64,000 bases of DNA from GCA-2683825 sp965662355 (GTDB lineage: Bacteria; Planctomycetota; UBA1135; GCA-002686595): the NCBI GenBank assembly GCA_965662355.1, contig CBFIHP010000009.1:163017-227016 (forward strand), written 5' to 3'. The position numbers and the translations under genes were made by a program. This document shows, one piece after another, positions 33,601 through 41,225 of this stretch; the first letter of the stretch is position 1; each line of letters begins with the position of its first letter. Below the pieces are notes generated by a model. The model saw nothing but the letters and a program-made list of their open reading frames with translations. It was not told where the DNA came from and did no database searches.

Positions 33601-34436
33601 ACACCGTGCTTGCTCGTTGCTGGCTGTTTCTCGCACTCTTCTGCGCGTGTGCCCTCTGTGCGTGTCAGGGGATGCGGGAGAGAGAGCATGAGCCGCCGGA
33701 GTCCTCGGTTGTTCTCGAACGGATCGTCTCGACCGGGGCCAGCATGAGTGCCGGTTTCGGTGTTGGCACCACCTTCGCCCACGCCCTCGAGTCGGCCCTC
33801 GTATCGACGCAAGAGATCGCCACCGCCGGCGAGCTCTTTTTCTTTCGCGACCCCGAGCGCATCGGAGAGAAGCTGGTCACGGACACCCTCACCCAGAATC
33901 CGACCCTGGTCTTCGGGCTCGACTTCCCGTTCTGGTTCGGCTACGGGAATGTGGCCGGCCGTGGAAACGAGACAGAGTTGCGGCTCGTGCGACTCGAGCA
34001 CGGCCTGGCCCTCCTGGATCGCATGAAGTGCACGCTCGTCGTCGGTGACTTTCCCGACATGAAGAGCGCCATCGGTCAGATGCTGCGCGCGTCCCAGGTC
34101 CCCTCGAAACGAGCTCTGCTCGCCCTCAATGCGCGTCTATACGACTGGGCCGAGAAGCGCAGGAATGTCTATGTGCTTTCCATGCGCGATCACCGCGAGT
34201 CCCTGCGCGCCGTCCCCGAAGGCGGCATCCGCGCCGGCCGCGTTTCCATCCCCGAGGACGCGGAGCTTCTCCTGGGGGATCAACTGCACCCCAGCATCGA
34301 GGGCCAGGCGGCCCTGGCCCTGTTGTCCCTGGACCTTTTGATCGAATGCGGTGTCGTGCGTGAGGACGAGGTGCGCTTCGACTTCGAGCAAGTTACCGAG
34401 AGACTCGATGCGCAAAAAGCACGTCTGTTTCGCTAG
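33597..34436 (+). CDS. SGNH-hydrolase-like lipoprotein
   Basis: This 279-residue protein starts at TTG 33597, overlapping the stop of the esterase (TTGA), or at GTG 33606. A lipoprotein signal ends ALCAC. The mature part shows STGASMSAGFG in the position of SGNH block I (Ser) and DQLHPSIEGQAALAL as block V (Asp and His). GLDFPFWFGYGN may be block II/III. It is therefore a likely esterase-fold lipoprotein with divergent motifs; activity is not assured. It is the last gene of the WD40-led cluster. Confidence 0.7.
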   Translation: MNTVLARCWLFLALFCACALCACQGMREREHEPPESSVVLERIVSTGASMSAGFGVGTTFAHALESALVSTQEIATAGELFFFRDPERIGEKLVTDTLTQNPTLVFGLDFPFWFGYGNVAGRGNETELRLVRLEHGLALLDRMKCTLVVGDFPDMKSAIGQMLRASQVPSKRALLALNARLYDWAEKRRNVYVLSMRDHRESLRAVPEGGIRAGRVSIPEDAELLLGDQLHPSIEGQAALALLSLDLLIECGVVREDEVRFDFEQVTERLDAQKARLFR

Positions 34437-34661
34437 ACGCTTGAACAGGCTGGGATGAACACGACCCCTCTCCAGACCACGAATCTGACGCTGACCCCCA
34501 AGGGATTGCATCCATGGGGCCTGACGACAGAGCGCAGCTGTCTCGGGATTGGCTGGAGCAGGTTCCCACAAGGGCGAGGTCATCGACCCTGAAGATGGGC
34601 TTGTCTGGAGGTGGGAGAGACGCGGTGGCCCGAGTGACTGAAAACAACCGCTAGCCAGAAT

Positions 34662-34702
34662 GCGTCGCTTCCCATTCGCCTAAGGCAAGTGGCAAGCGAC
34701 GC
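34662..34702. terminator. strong hairpin between convergent genes, overlapping an ATPase stop codon
   Basis: GCGTCGCTT (34662-34670) pairs perfectly with AAGCGACGC (34694-34702). The arms extend inward to give about 16 of 19 pairs around a TAA loop at 34681-34683. The loop overlaps the stop codon of the minus-strand OppF-like gene (34680-34682). The plus-strand SGNH gene ends 225 bp to the left; those 225 bp hold no convincing gene. It may terminate transcription from both sides, though no long T-tract follows. Confidence 0.45.
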
Positions 34703-35639
34703 GGCGCTGCGGTCCGCGGCGTTCGAGCTCTGGAGAATCCGTTTCGCAGCGTGTGCCGACGACGTTCCCCTTGGCGAAGCAACGCGGGTGGAAACTGCAA
34801 CCCGTGGGCGGATTGGCAGGGCTCGGGACGTCGCCTTCCAGAACGATGCGTTGACGCGTGGACTCCAGCACGGGGTCCGGCACCGGGATCGCGCTGAGCA
34901 GCGCCTGCGTGTAGGGGTGCTTGGGAGCTGTGAACAAATCCTCGCGGGAGGCTTCTTCGACGATGCGGCCCAGATACATCACGCAGATCCGCGGACACAG
35001 GGCGCGGACGACTGCGAGGTCGTGGGCGATGAAGAGGTACGTCAGTGCGAAACGCTCTTGCAGATCTTTCAGTAGGTTCAGAATCTGGGATTGGATCGAG
35101 ACATCCAGTGCGCTGACCGGTTCGTCCAGCAGCAGGATTTCGGGTTCCAAGGCGAGCGCTCGTGCGATGCCGATGCGTTGACGTTGACCACCCGAAAACT
35201 CGTGGGGGTAGCGATTCACGTGACGCGGATCCAGCCCCACGGCGTCGAGCAGGGCCAGGGCGCGGAGCTTGCGCTCGTGGGGCTTCGCGAGCTTGTGGAT
35301 GGCAAGCGGCTCTTCAAGGATGGAAGAGACGGTCATGCGCGGATCGAGCGACGCGTAGGGGTCCTGGAAGACCATCTGCATCCGGCGTCGATACGGCCGC
35401 CACGCGGACCGCGAGAGCTTGAGAAGATCGACCTCGTCGAGCTCGACCGAACCCCCTGTCGCTGCGTGAAGCCCGATGATCGTGCGTGCCGTGGTCGACT
35501 TGCCGCAACCGGATTCGCCGACCAGGCCGAGGCTCTGACCGCGCTCGAGATCGAACGAAACGCCGTCCACGGCACGCACGAGTTTGCGGCCCGCCTTGCC
35601 GTGAAAGTGTTTTTGGAGCTGGCGTACGCGCAGGAGCAT
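34680..35639 (-). CDS. oligopeptide/dipeptide ABC transporter ATPase, OppF-like (operon 1)
   Basis: This 319-residue ATPase has Walker A GESGCGKS (41-48), Q-loop MVFQDPYASLDPRM, signature FSGGQRQRIGIARAL and Walker B ILLLDEPVSALD. The C-terminal oligopeptide/dipeptide extension has CSFHPRCF, which in this family carries cysteines for an iron-sulphur site. This is the normal OppF architecture, with no insert, and is a useful control for the remodelled OppF of operon 2. The ATG overlaps the OppD stop by one base. The gene is last in operon 1. Confidence 0.95.
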   Translation of the reverse strand: MLLRVRQLQKHFHGKAGRKLVRAVDGVSFDLERGQSLGLVGESGCGKSTTARTIIGLHAATGGSVELDEVDLLKLSRSAWRPYRRRMQMVFQDPYASLDPRMTVSSILEEPLAIHKLAKPHERKLRALALLDAVGLDPRHVNRYPHEFSGGQRQRIGIARALALEPEILLLDEPVSALDVSIQSQILNLLKDLQERFALTYLFIAHDLAVVRALCPRICVMYLGRIVEEASREDLFTAPKHPYTQALLSAIPVPDPVLESTRQRIVLEGDVPSPANPPTGCSFHPRCFAKGNVVGTRCETDSPELERRGPQRRVACHLP

Positions 35640-36685
35640 CAATCGGCCCGGTCGTTTGTGTCGGTCAGGGTGGCGTAGGGCGGCGCGATGCCATCGCGTA
35701 CGCGAACACGCGCGAAGCAGGCGGCGGCGCGCCCACGTTCATGAGCGATGGTCGCCAGGATTGGGCGCTCGCGTTCGCAGCGCACTTCGCGGTAGGGGCA
35801 GCGCGGTGTGAAGGCGCAACCAGCGCTCAGCAGCGCGAGGTCCGGCGGTTGACCATCAATCGTCGCTAAGGGCTTCGTCGGATCCTGGTCCAGACGCGGA
35901 ACCGCTCCCAGGAGCCCCTTGGTGTAGGGATGTCCAGGGCGAGCGAACAAGTCGTGGGGTGATCCCATTTCGACGATGCTGCCCGCGTACATGACGAGCA
36001 AACGGTCCGCCATCCCAGCCACGACGCCGAGGTCATGAGTGATCAAAAGAATCGACATTCCGTGGCGCTCTTGAAGGTCACGCAGGAGTTCGAGGATCTG
36101 GGCCTGGATGGTGACATCCAGGGCGGTCGTCGGCTCGTCCGCGATCAGGAGTTTTGGACGACAGAGAAGTGCCATGGCGATCATGACGCGCTGGCGCATG
36201 CCGCCCGAGAGCTCGTGGGGGTGGGCGTGCAACATTGCTTCGGGATTCGGGATCCCGACGTCGCCCAGACCGATGGCCGAGGCGGTCGACGCCTCCCTTC
36301 GCGTGAGCCCTTTCTTGTGTTGGAGCACCTCGCGCAGTTGTTCCCCGATGCTGAGAAACGGATTGAGAGACGTCATGGGGTCCTGGAAGACCAAGGAAAC
36401 TTGCGCGCCCCGCAAGCGTCGCATGCGTGCCTCGTCGAAGAGCAGCAGGTTCTCTTCTTCGAAGAAAACGCGTCCGCCCTCGACGACTCCTGGAGGCGAA
36501 GGGACGAGGCCCATGAGGGCCAGGCCGGTGACGGACTTGCCCGAACCCGACTCGCCGACGAGAGCGACGGTCTGGTTCTCTTCCACGTCGAAGGAGGCCT
36601 TGTTGACCGCTCGTACCCGGCCAGCGCGTGTCTCGAACGATACGGAGAGATCACGCACGGACAGCAAGGGGAGCTGCGCACTCAT
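35639..36685 (-). CDS. oligopeptide/dipeptide ABC transporter ATPase, OppD-like (operon 1)
   Basis: This 348-residue ATPase has Walker A GESGSGKS (44-51), signature LSGGMRQRVMIAMAL, Walker B LLIADEPTTALDVT and switch His in LLITHDLGVVAG. The tail includes CAFTPRCPYREVRCERERP with the cysteines seen in OppD/OppF tails. It pairs with OppF to drive peptide import through the two permeases. The ATG overlaps the stop of the permease C gene (ATGA at 36682-36685). Confidence 0.95.
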   Translation of the reverse strand: MSAQLPLLSVRDLSVSFETRAGRVRAVNKASFDVEENQTVALVGESGSGKSVTGLALMGLVPSPPGVVEGGRVFFEEENLLLFDEARMRRLRGAQVSLVFQDPMTSLNPFLSIGEQLREVLQHKKGLTRREASTASAIGLGDVGIPNPEAMLHAHPHELSGGMRQRVMIAMALLCRPKLLIADEPTTALDVTIQAQILELLRDLQERHGMSILLITHDLGVVAGMADRLLVMYAGSIVEMGSPHDLFARPGHPYTKGLLGAVPRLDQDPTKPLATIDGQPPDLALLSAGCAFTPRCPYREVRCERERPILATIAHERGRAAACFARVRVRDGIAPPYATLTDTNDRAD

Positions 36686-38037
36686 CCGCGCCCCCGTAAC
36701 TTGGGATCCAGTGCATCGCGCAACCCGTCGCCCAGGATGTTCAGCGCCAGGAGCGTCGAACCCATGGCCACGGCGGGTCCGAGGACGAGCCACCAGAAGG
36801 TCTTGATCGGGAAGATCGCCTCGGAACTGTCGAGGGCCAAGAGGCCCCAGCTGACCTTGGGGGGCTCGACGCCCAGGCCAAGGAAGCTCAGGAAGGCCTC
36901 GAATAGCATCACCGCGGGGATGGTCAAGGTCAGATAGACGATGACGACCGAAAGCACGTTGGGCACGAGATGCGCGAACACGATGCGCGTCGTCGATGCG
37001 CCGAGCACGCGCGCGGCCTCGATGAACTCCTGGTTTCGAAGCGACAGGACCTGCCCGCGCACGACGCGTGCCATCGTCAACCAGTACACGAGCCCGATCA
37101 CCACGTAGAAGATGGTGATGTAATCGATACCGATGTTCTTCAGATCGCTGCGGTACTCGTTCAGGAGAGCGATCAGGAAGATGACGATGAAGATGAAGGG
37201 GATCGCGTACAACGCGTCGACCAGGCGCATCATCAGATTGTCGATACGGCCGCCCAGATAACCCGCGAATGCTCCGTACGTCACACCGATCAAGAGACTG
37301 CACAGGGTCGCCGCCAGGGCTACTTGCAGCGATATGCGGCTGCCCCAGACGATGCGCGACAGGAGATCGCGGCCCTTGGCGTCGGTTCCGAGGAAGGGGC
37401 CCGTTTGCCAGAAGCCGAAGAGGCGATAACGCAATCCGAGCAGCGTTTCGTCGAAGGAGGACAGCTCCCAGTAGCCGGGGCGCGCCGAGGCCGACACGAA
37501 CTCGAGTTGTGGGTGGTCCAGAAAGGCCTCCCGCAGCGTCACATCGATGGGGTTCCGTTCGTTCTTGGCGCCTTTGGGATCGAGGTTGGCCCGATAGGGG
37601 AGTGCGAAGCTGAGACGTTCCGGGTTGACCGAGGGAACTCTGTGGGGAGGGACGCCAGCCCGGGACGCGATGGTCCGCGCGGTGTCACTGGCGAGCTGGT
37701 CGTCCGCCTCCGATGAAGCCGGTGCGCCGTTGCGATGCTGGAAGAGCAGCGTGATGCGGTGCTCCCAGTCGCGGTTTCCGAGCCTGAGAAAGCTCGGCGG
37801 CTGGGGCTCGACCTGAAGGTCGAGTGCCATCGGCGAGGGCAACGGAAAGAGTGGCGCAAAGAGTGCCGTTGCACCCACGAGCCCAAGAAACAAGAGACTG
37901 AGAAACGCCGCGCGATTTCCCCGTAGCCGGCGCCAGGCGTCGTTCCACAGGCTTTCACCCTTGAACGTTCGCGACTCCCGAAGCAACGCCTCGAACCTAC
38001 GAGCACCGAGCTCCCACGGCTTGCGTTTTGCGTTCAT
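36682..38037 (-). CDS. oligopeptide ABC transporter permease, OppC-like, with enlarged periplasmic region (operon 1)
   Basis: At 451 residues it is well above the usual ~300. A first helix (about 45-65) is followed by about 140 extra residues before the conserved GTDAKGRDLLSRIVWGSRISL. The extra stretch is soluble and rich in charged residues (WEHRITLLFQHRNGAPASSE, NPIDVTLREAFLDHPQLEFV). The rest is a standard permease with the ATPase-docking EAA loop EFIEAARVLGASTTRIVFAH. It pairs with the OppB-like subunit. The insert would face the periplasm, where the binding protein docks. Confidence 0.92.
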   Translation of the reverse strand: MNAKRKPWELGARRFEALLRESRTFKGESLWNDAWRRLRGNRAAFLSLLFLGLVGATALFAPLFPLPSPMALDLQVEPQPPSFLRLGNRDWEHRITLLFQHRNGAPASSEADDQLASDTARTIASRAGVPPHRVPSVNPERLSFALPYRANLDPKGAKNERNPIDVTLREAFLDHPQLEFVSASARPGYWELSSFDETLLGLRYRLFGFWQTGPFLGTDAKGRDLLSRIVWGSRISLQVALAATLCSLLIGVTYGAFAGYLGGRIDNLMMRLVDALYAIPFIFIVIFLIALLNEYRSDLKNIGIDYITIFYVVIGLVYWLTMARVVRGQVLSLRNQEFIEAARVLGASTTRIVFAHLVPNVLSVVIVYLTLTIPAVMLFEAFLSFLGLGVEPPKVSWGLLALDSSEAIFPIKTFWWLVLGPAVAMGSTLLALNILGDGLRDALDPKLRGRG

Positions 38038-38047
38038 CGAGTTCGGG

Positions 38048-39034
38048 CTAGCTCTCGTCCAGTCGAATGCGCGGGTCGAGGAAGGTGTACGCGAGATCCA
38101 CCAGCGTGTTCAGTGAGTAGACCAGTGCCGTGTACAAGATGGTCACACCCATCGCGAGGGTGTAGTCGCGATTCAAGGCGCTGTTCACGAAGTGCGTGCC
38201 GGTTCCTGGGATGGCAAAGATCTTCTCGATCACGAGCGAGCCCGTGAGGATGCCGGCCACAGCGGGACCCAGGTAAGAGATGACCGGCAGGATGCCGCCC
38301 TTCAGGGCGTGGCGCAGCAGGATCGTCTTTTGCGGCAAGCCCTTCGCGTGGGCCGTGCGAATGAAGTCTTGCGAGAGTACCTCCAGCATTCCGGTGCGCG
38401 TCAGGCGCGAGATGTAGGCGGCGAACGGCGCGCCCAGCGCCAGGGCTGGAAGTGCGAAGTGAGCGGGCGTTCCCCAGCCCGCGACGGGAAAGAGCGGCAC
38501 ACCGAAGACCAGCAGCAGTACGAGAAAGCCAGCGATCACAAAGTTCGGCAGGGCGATGCCGGCGGTCGCTACCAGGCGCATCGACAGATCCAGCCTGCCC
38601 CCGCGACAAACGGCCGAGAAGAGCCCGCTCCCCACCCCGAGCACGATGGCCCACAGGAGAGCCAGGATGCCGAGCGTCATCGAGATCGGCAGGGATTGCC
38701 CGAGGATGTCGTTGACCGTGAAGTCGCGGTACTTGAACGACGGTCCGAGGTCGCCGGTCAGCACACCGCCGAGGATCTGTGACCCATCGCCGCCGACGAA
38801 GTCGGGTCCGTGCGGGTCGAGGTTCAATGGCCCGACGTATTGCAGATACTGCTTCCAGAGCGGCCAATCCAGGTGATAGCGCGCTTCGATGTTGCGCTCG
38901 ATCACCGGATGCAGCGAGCGCTCGGCCGAGAATGGCCCTCCGCGCACCGCGCGCATGAGGAAGAAGGACACGGTCACGACGGCCCACAGGGTGACCGCGA
39001 ACCAGAACGCGCGTCGCAAGAGAAAACGCATCAT
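38048..39034 (-). CDS. oligopeptide ABC transporter permease, OppB-like (operon 1)
   Basis: This 328-residue permease has six predicted helices and the EAA loop DFIRTAHAKGLPQKTILLRH. The start MMRFLLRRAFWFAVTLWAVV is typical of OppB. A loop after the first helix (YLQYVGPLNLDPHGPDFVGG, then SQILGGVLTGDLG) has a counterpart in the OppB of operon 2 (YLHYLGPFDLSASGHRWFGG), showing the two operons are paralogous. The ATG overlaps the stop of the binding protein gene (ATGA at 39031-39034). Confidence 0.95.
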   Translation of the reverse strand: MMRFLLRRAFWFAVTLWAVVTVSFFLMRAVRGGPFSAERSLHPVIERNIEARYHLDWPLWKQYLQYVGPLNLDPHGPDFVGGDGSQILGGVLTGDLGPSFKYRDFTVNDILGQSLPISMTLGILALLWAIVLGVGSGLFSAVCRGGRLDLSMRLVATAGIALPNFVIAGFLVLLLVFGVPLFPVAGWGTPAHFALPALALGAPFAAYISRLTRTGMLEVLSQDFIRTAHAKGLPQKTILLRHALKGGILPVISYLGPAVAGILTGSLVIEKIFAIPGTGTHFVNSALNRDYTLAMGVTILYTALVYSLNTLVDLAYTFLDPRIRLDES

Positions 39035-41118
39035 CGAATGACCGCGTCCCTGCCAGCCGGCGGATACAAGCCCGCCGACGGTCCCGAGGCCTCGATGCGG
39101 CGTTTCGTACGGGGAAGCCCGGCGCGTTTGGCCGCGAGTTCGGCATCGTCCATCCAGTACCAGAACTTCGGGTAGTGGTCGTCCTGGGAATTCTCGAAGA
39201 AGCCGCCCAGCCGGGGGTGTACGGCATTGTTGGTCGTGTATGCGAAGATCGGCAGGATCGGCAACTCTTCCAGAAGGATCGCCTCGGCCCGTTGCAGCAA
39301 GTCCAGGCGGCGCTCGATGTCAGCTTCCAGCCCGGCTTCGCGCACGAGTGCGTCGTAGCCTTCATGGCTCCAGCGCGTGCGGTTGTTCTTGCCACCGCTG
39401 ACGAAGATCTCGATGAAGGTGTTTGGATCAGGGTAGTCCTGGATCCAAGCCGAGCGCGACACGTCGTAGTTGAACGTGCGCTGGGTGTCGAGGTAGGTCT
39501 TCCATTCCTGGTTCAGGAGCTGTACGTCCACGCCGAGCACGCGCCGCCAGGTGTCGGCCACGACCTCCGCGATGTCGCGATGGGATTCCGACTTGTTGTA
39601 GTGGATCTCGAAGGTGGGGAAGCGTTCCTTGCCGGGGCCGAAACCGGCCGCGTCCATGAGGGCCAGCGCTTCCGCGCAATCGCGTGCGTAGGCTTTGCCG
39701 TCGTCGCCTGCGGCGTGGCTCATCTCGGCACGCTCGTACCCGGAGAGTCCCGGTGGGCACAGGGACCAGCTGGGCGTCTCGCCCTTCTTGGTCACCTTCG
39801 AGACGATCGCCTGGCGATCTATGGCCAGGGCCAAGGCGCGGCGCACGCGCTTGTCGTCAAAGGGCTTTTTCTGAACGTTGACGCGGTAGAAGTAGCTGCC
39901 CAGATAGGGCACGGGGTTGTAGTCCTCACGGTCCATCATGCGCGGCACCAGGTTGGGTGCGCAGCGCTCGATCCAGTCGACCTCGCCGGTGAGGTACAGA
40001 TTCAGCATCGTGCTATAGCTCTCGACGGCGAGCACGTCGATCGTGTTGAAAGCGACGTTCAGAGCATCCCAGTAACGCGGGTTCTTCGCGAGCCGGATGC
40101 GATCGTGAAGACGCCTTTCCTTCAGGAGAAACGGGCCGTTCGTGACGAGGCGCTCCGGGCGCAGCCATTCGACTTGCCAGCTTTCCGGGAAGCTCTTCCT
40201 CGCCTTTTCGATCGATTTCCGATGCACGGGCATCGTCGCGAAGAAGCTCGTCAGCGCCAGGAAGTAGGGGGTCGGCGATTCCAGGGACACCTCGAGCGTC
40301 CTCCAATCGACGGCCCGGATGCCGACCTGGGGCCAGAAGATCTCATCGCGCGCGCGTTCCGCCGACAGGAGCGCGCCTCTCTCCAGGGCCTCTTCCAGGG
40401 CCTTCGGATCCGGCTCGATCTCGATCCACCAGAAGCGCTCATAAGGATCGGTGTGGTTCTGCGGATGGAAAATGTCGGGGTTCACCGAGACGATGCGACC
40501 TGCGACAGGGCTTCCCACGGGATGACGAGTCCGTGCGTTGCAGAGTGGCGTGTCCTCGGTCCGCTCACCGAGGCGGGGCTTCACGCTGGGTATGCACGGA
40601 GAGAAGCCGCTGCCTCCTATGCGTAGCAGGCCGTTGTCCAGCTTCTTGAGCCACATGTGCCCCGCGGCGTCGTAGTCGCGATCGCCGGGCAGCAAGGTGT
40701 ACTCTCGGGCGCCATCGACGCACCACAACTGGTAGGCGTACTCGGCCGCCGTCTCGGCTTCCAGAAGGCGTCTCCAGGACCACTCGAAGTCCGCGGCAGT
40801 GACCAGATCGCCGTTGCTCCAGCGAGCATCGGGACGTAGGCGGAAGCGGTAGAGCCTTCCTTTCTGCGAGATACTCCAGGACTCTGCGACGCCTGGCATC
40901 GGCTCCAGGGTTTCGGGGTGCTTCACCGTCAGTCCCTCGTAGAGCGCATACATCATGCGCCCCTCGGGCACGCCACTCGTGGCTGCGGGATCGAGGGTCG
41001 CGATCTCCGCACCGTTGTTGAAGACGAAGTCAGCCCGTTCGATGCGGGTGCGACTCGCGCCCCAGATCGCGGCAGCTGCGAGGCCGAAAACCATGCTGAC
41101 GAGGATGGCGCCTCTCAT
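39031..41118 (-). CDS. family 5 extracellular peptide-binding protein with a GcvH-like insert (operon 1)
   Basis: A 695-residue protein; ordinary OppA proteins have about 520-550. A signal anchor (ILVSMVFGLAAAAIWGA) precedes a normal OppA start: ATLDPAATSGVPEGRMMYAL, YEGLTVKHPETLEPMPGVAE, LVTAADFEWSWRRLLEAETA. After YAYQLW the chain detours through residues 150-262 and resumes at VGIRAVDWRTLEVSLESPTP, exactly as in OppA. The detour resembles glycine-cleavage H protein (separate entry). The C-terminal lobe is standard (RVRRALALAIDRQAIV, ILPIFAYTTNNAVHP). It should bring peptides or similar ligands to the permeases; the ligand is unknown. Confidence 0.93.
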   Translation of the reverse strand: MRGAILVSMVFGLAAAAIWGASRTRIERADFVFNNGAEIATLDPAATSGVPEGRMMYALYEGLTVKHPETLEPMPGVAESWSISQKGRLYRFRLRPDARWSNGDLVTAADFEWSWRRLLEAETAAEYAYQLWCVDGAREYTLLPGDRDYDAAGHMWLKKLDNGLLRIGGSGFSPCIPSVKPRLGERTEDTPLCNARTRHPVGSPVAGRIVSVNPDIFHPQNHTDPYERFWWIEIEPDPKALEEALERGALLSAERARDEIFWPQVGIRAVDWRTLEVSLESPTPYFLALTSFFATMPVHRKSIEKARKSFPESWQVEWLRPERLVTNGPFLLKERRLHDRIRLAKNPRYWDALNVAFNTIDVLAVESYSTMLNLYLTGEVDWIERCAPNLVPRMMDREDYNPVPYLGSYFYRVNVQKKPFDDKRVRRALALAIDRQAIVSKVTKKGETPSWSLCPPGLSGYERAEMSHAAGDDGKAYARDCAEALALMDAAGFGPGKERFPTFEIHYNKSESHRDIAEVVADTWRRVLGVDVQLLNQEWKTYLDTQRTFNYDVSRSAWIQDYPDPNTFIEIFVSGGKNNRTRWSHEGYDALVREAGLEADIERRLDLLQRAEAILLEELPILPIFAYTTNNAVHPRLGGFFENSQDDHYPKFWYWMDDAELAAKRAGLPRTKRRIEASGPSAGLYPPAGRDAVIR
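40333..40671 (-). other. GcvH/lipoyl-like domain inserted in the peptide-binding protein
   Basis: Residues 150-262 of the binding protein follow the order of H-protein landmarks. HMWLKKLDNGLLRIGGSGFS matches the HEW-x-x-G-x-IGITDYA start; PVGSPVAGRIVSVNP matches APVSGEVVEVN; TDPYERFWWIEIEPDP, then ALEEAL, matches DPYGxGWLIKIKPSDP, then ELEELL. The position of the lipoyl lysine (VKAASD in H protein) reads ARTRHP in an ungapped alignment, so Lys appears replaced by Arg. Similarity is by eye only. Confidence 0.6.
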
Positions 41119-41225
41119 CGGAATTCCCTCGAAATCGCTCTCCGTAGGCCTTGGAGCATGGGAAATGGATGCTATCCCCGCCTGGGGCCCGGTGATAACG
41201 AAATCGGTTTTGAAGGAGTCCTGAA
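41119..41225. promoter_or_regulatory. 107-bp divergent control region between the two transporter operons
   Basis: The start codons of the two binding protein genes face away from each other across 107 bp, so both operon promoters should lie here. I see no clear sigma-70 hexamers or operator. A perfect Shine-Dalgarno AAGGAG lies at 41213-41218, 7 nt before ATG 41226; this decides the start of the second binding protein over the later in-frame ATGs at 41256 and 41265. Confidence 0.5.

Noticed and set aside
34437..34661. possible small gene between the SGNH lipoprotein and the OppF-like gene
   Set aside because: Short frames here have no ribosome-binding site or recognisable sequence; I call it non-coding.
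39175..40626. 483-codon plus-strand frame antisense to the peptide-binding protein
   Set aside because: The binding protein on the minus strand has an unmistakable fold and operon context; the antisense frame has none.
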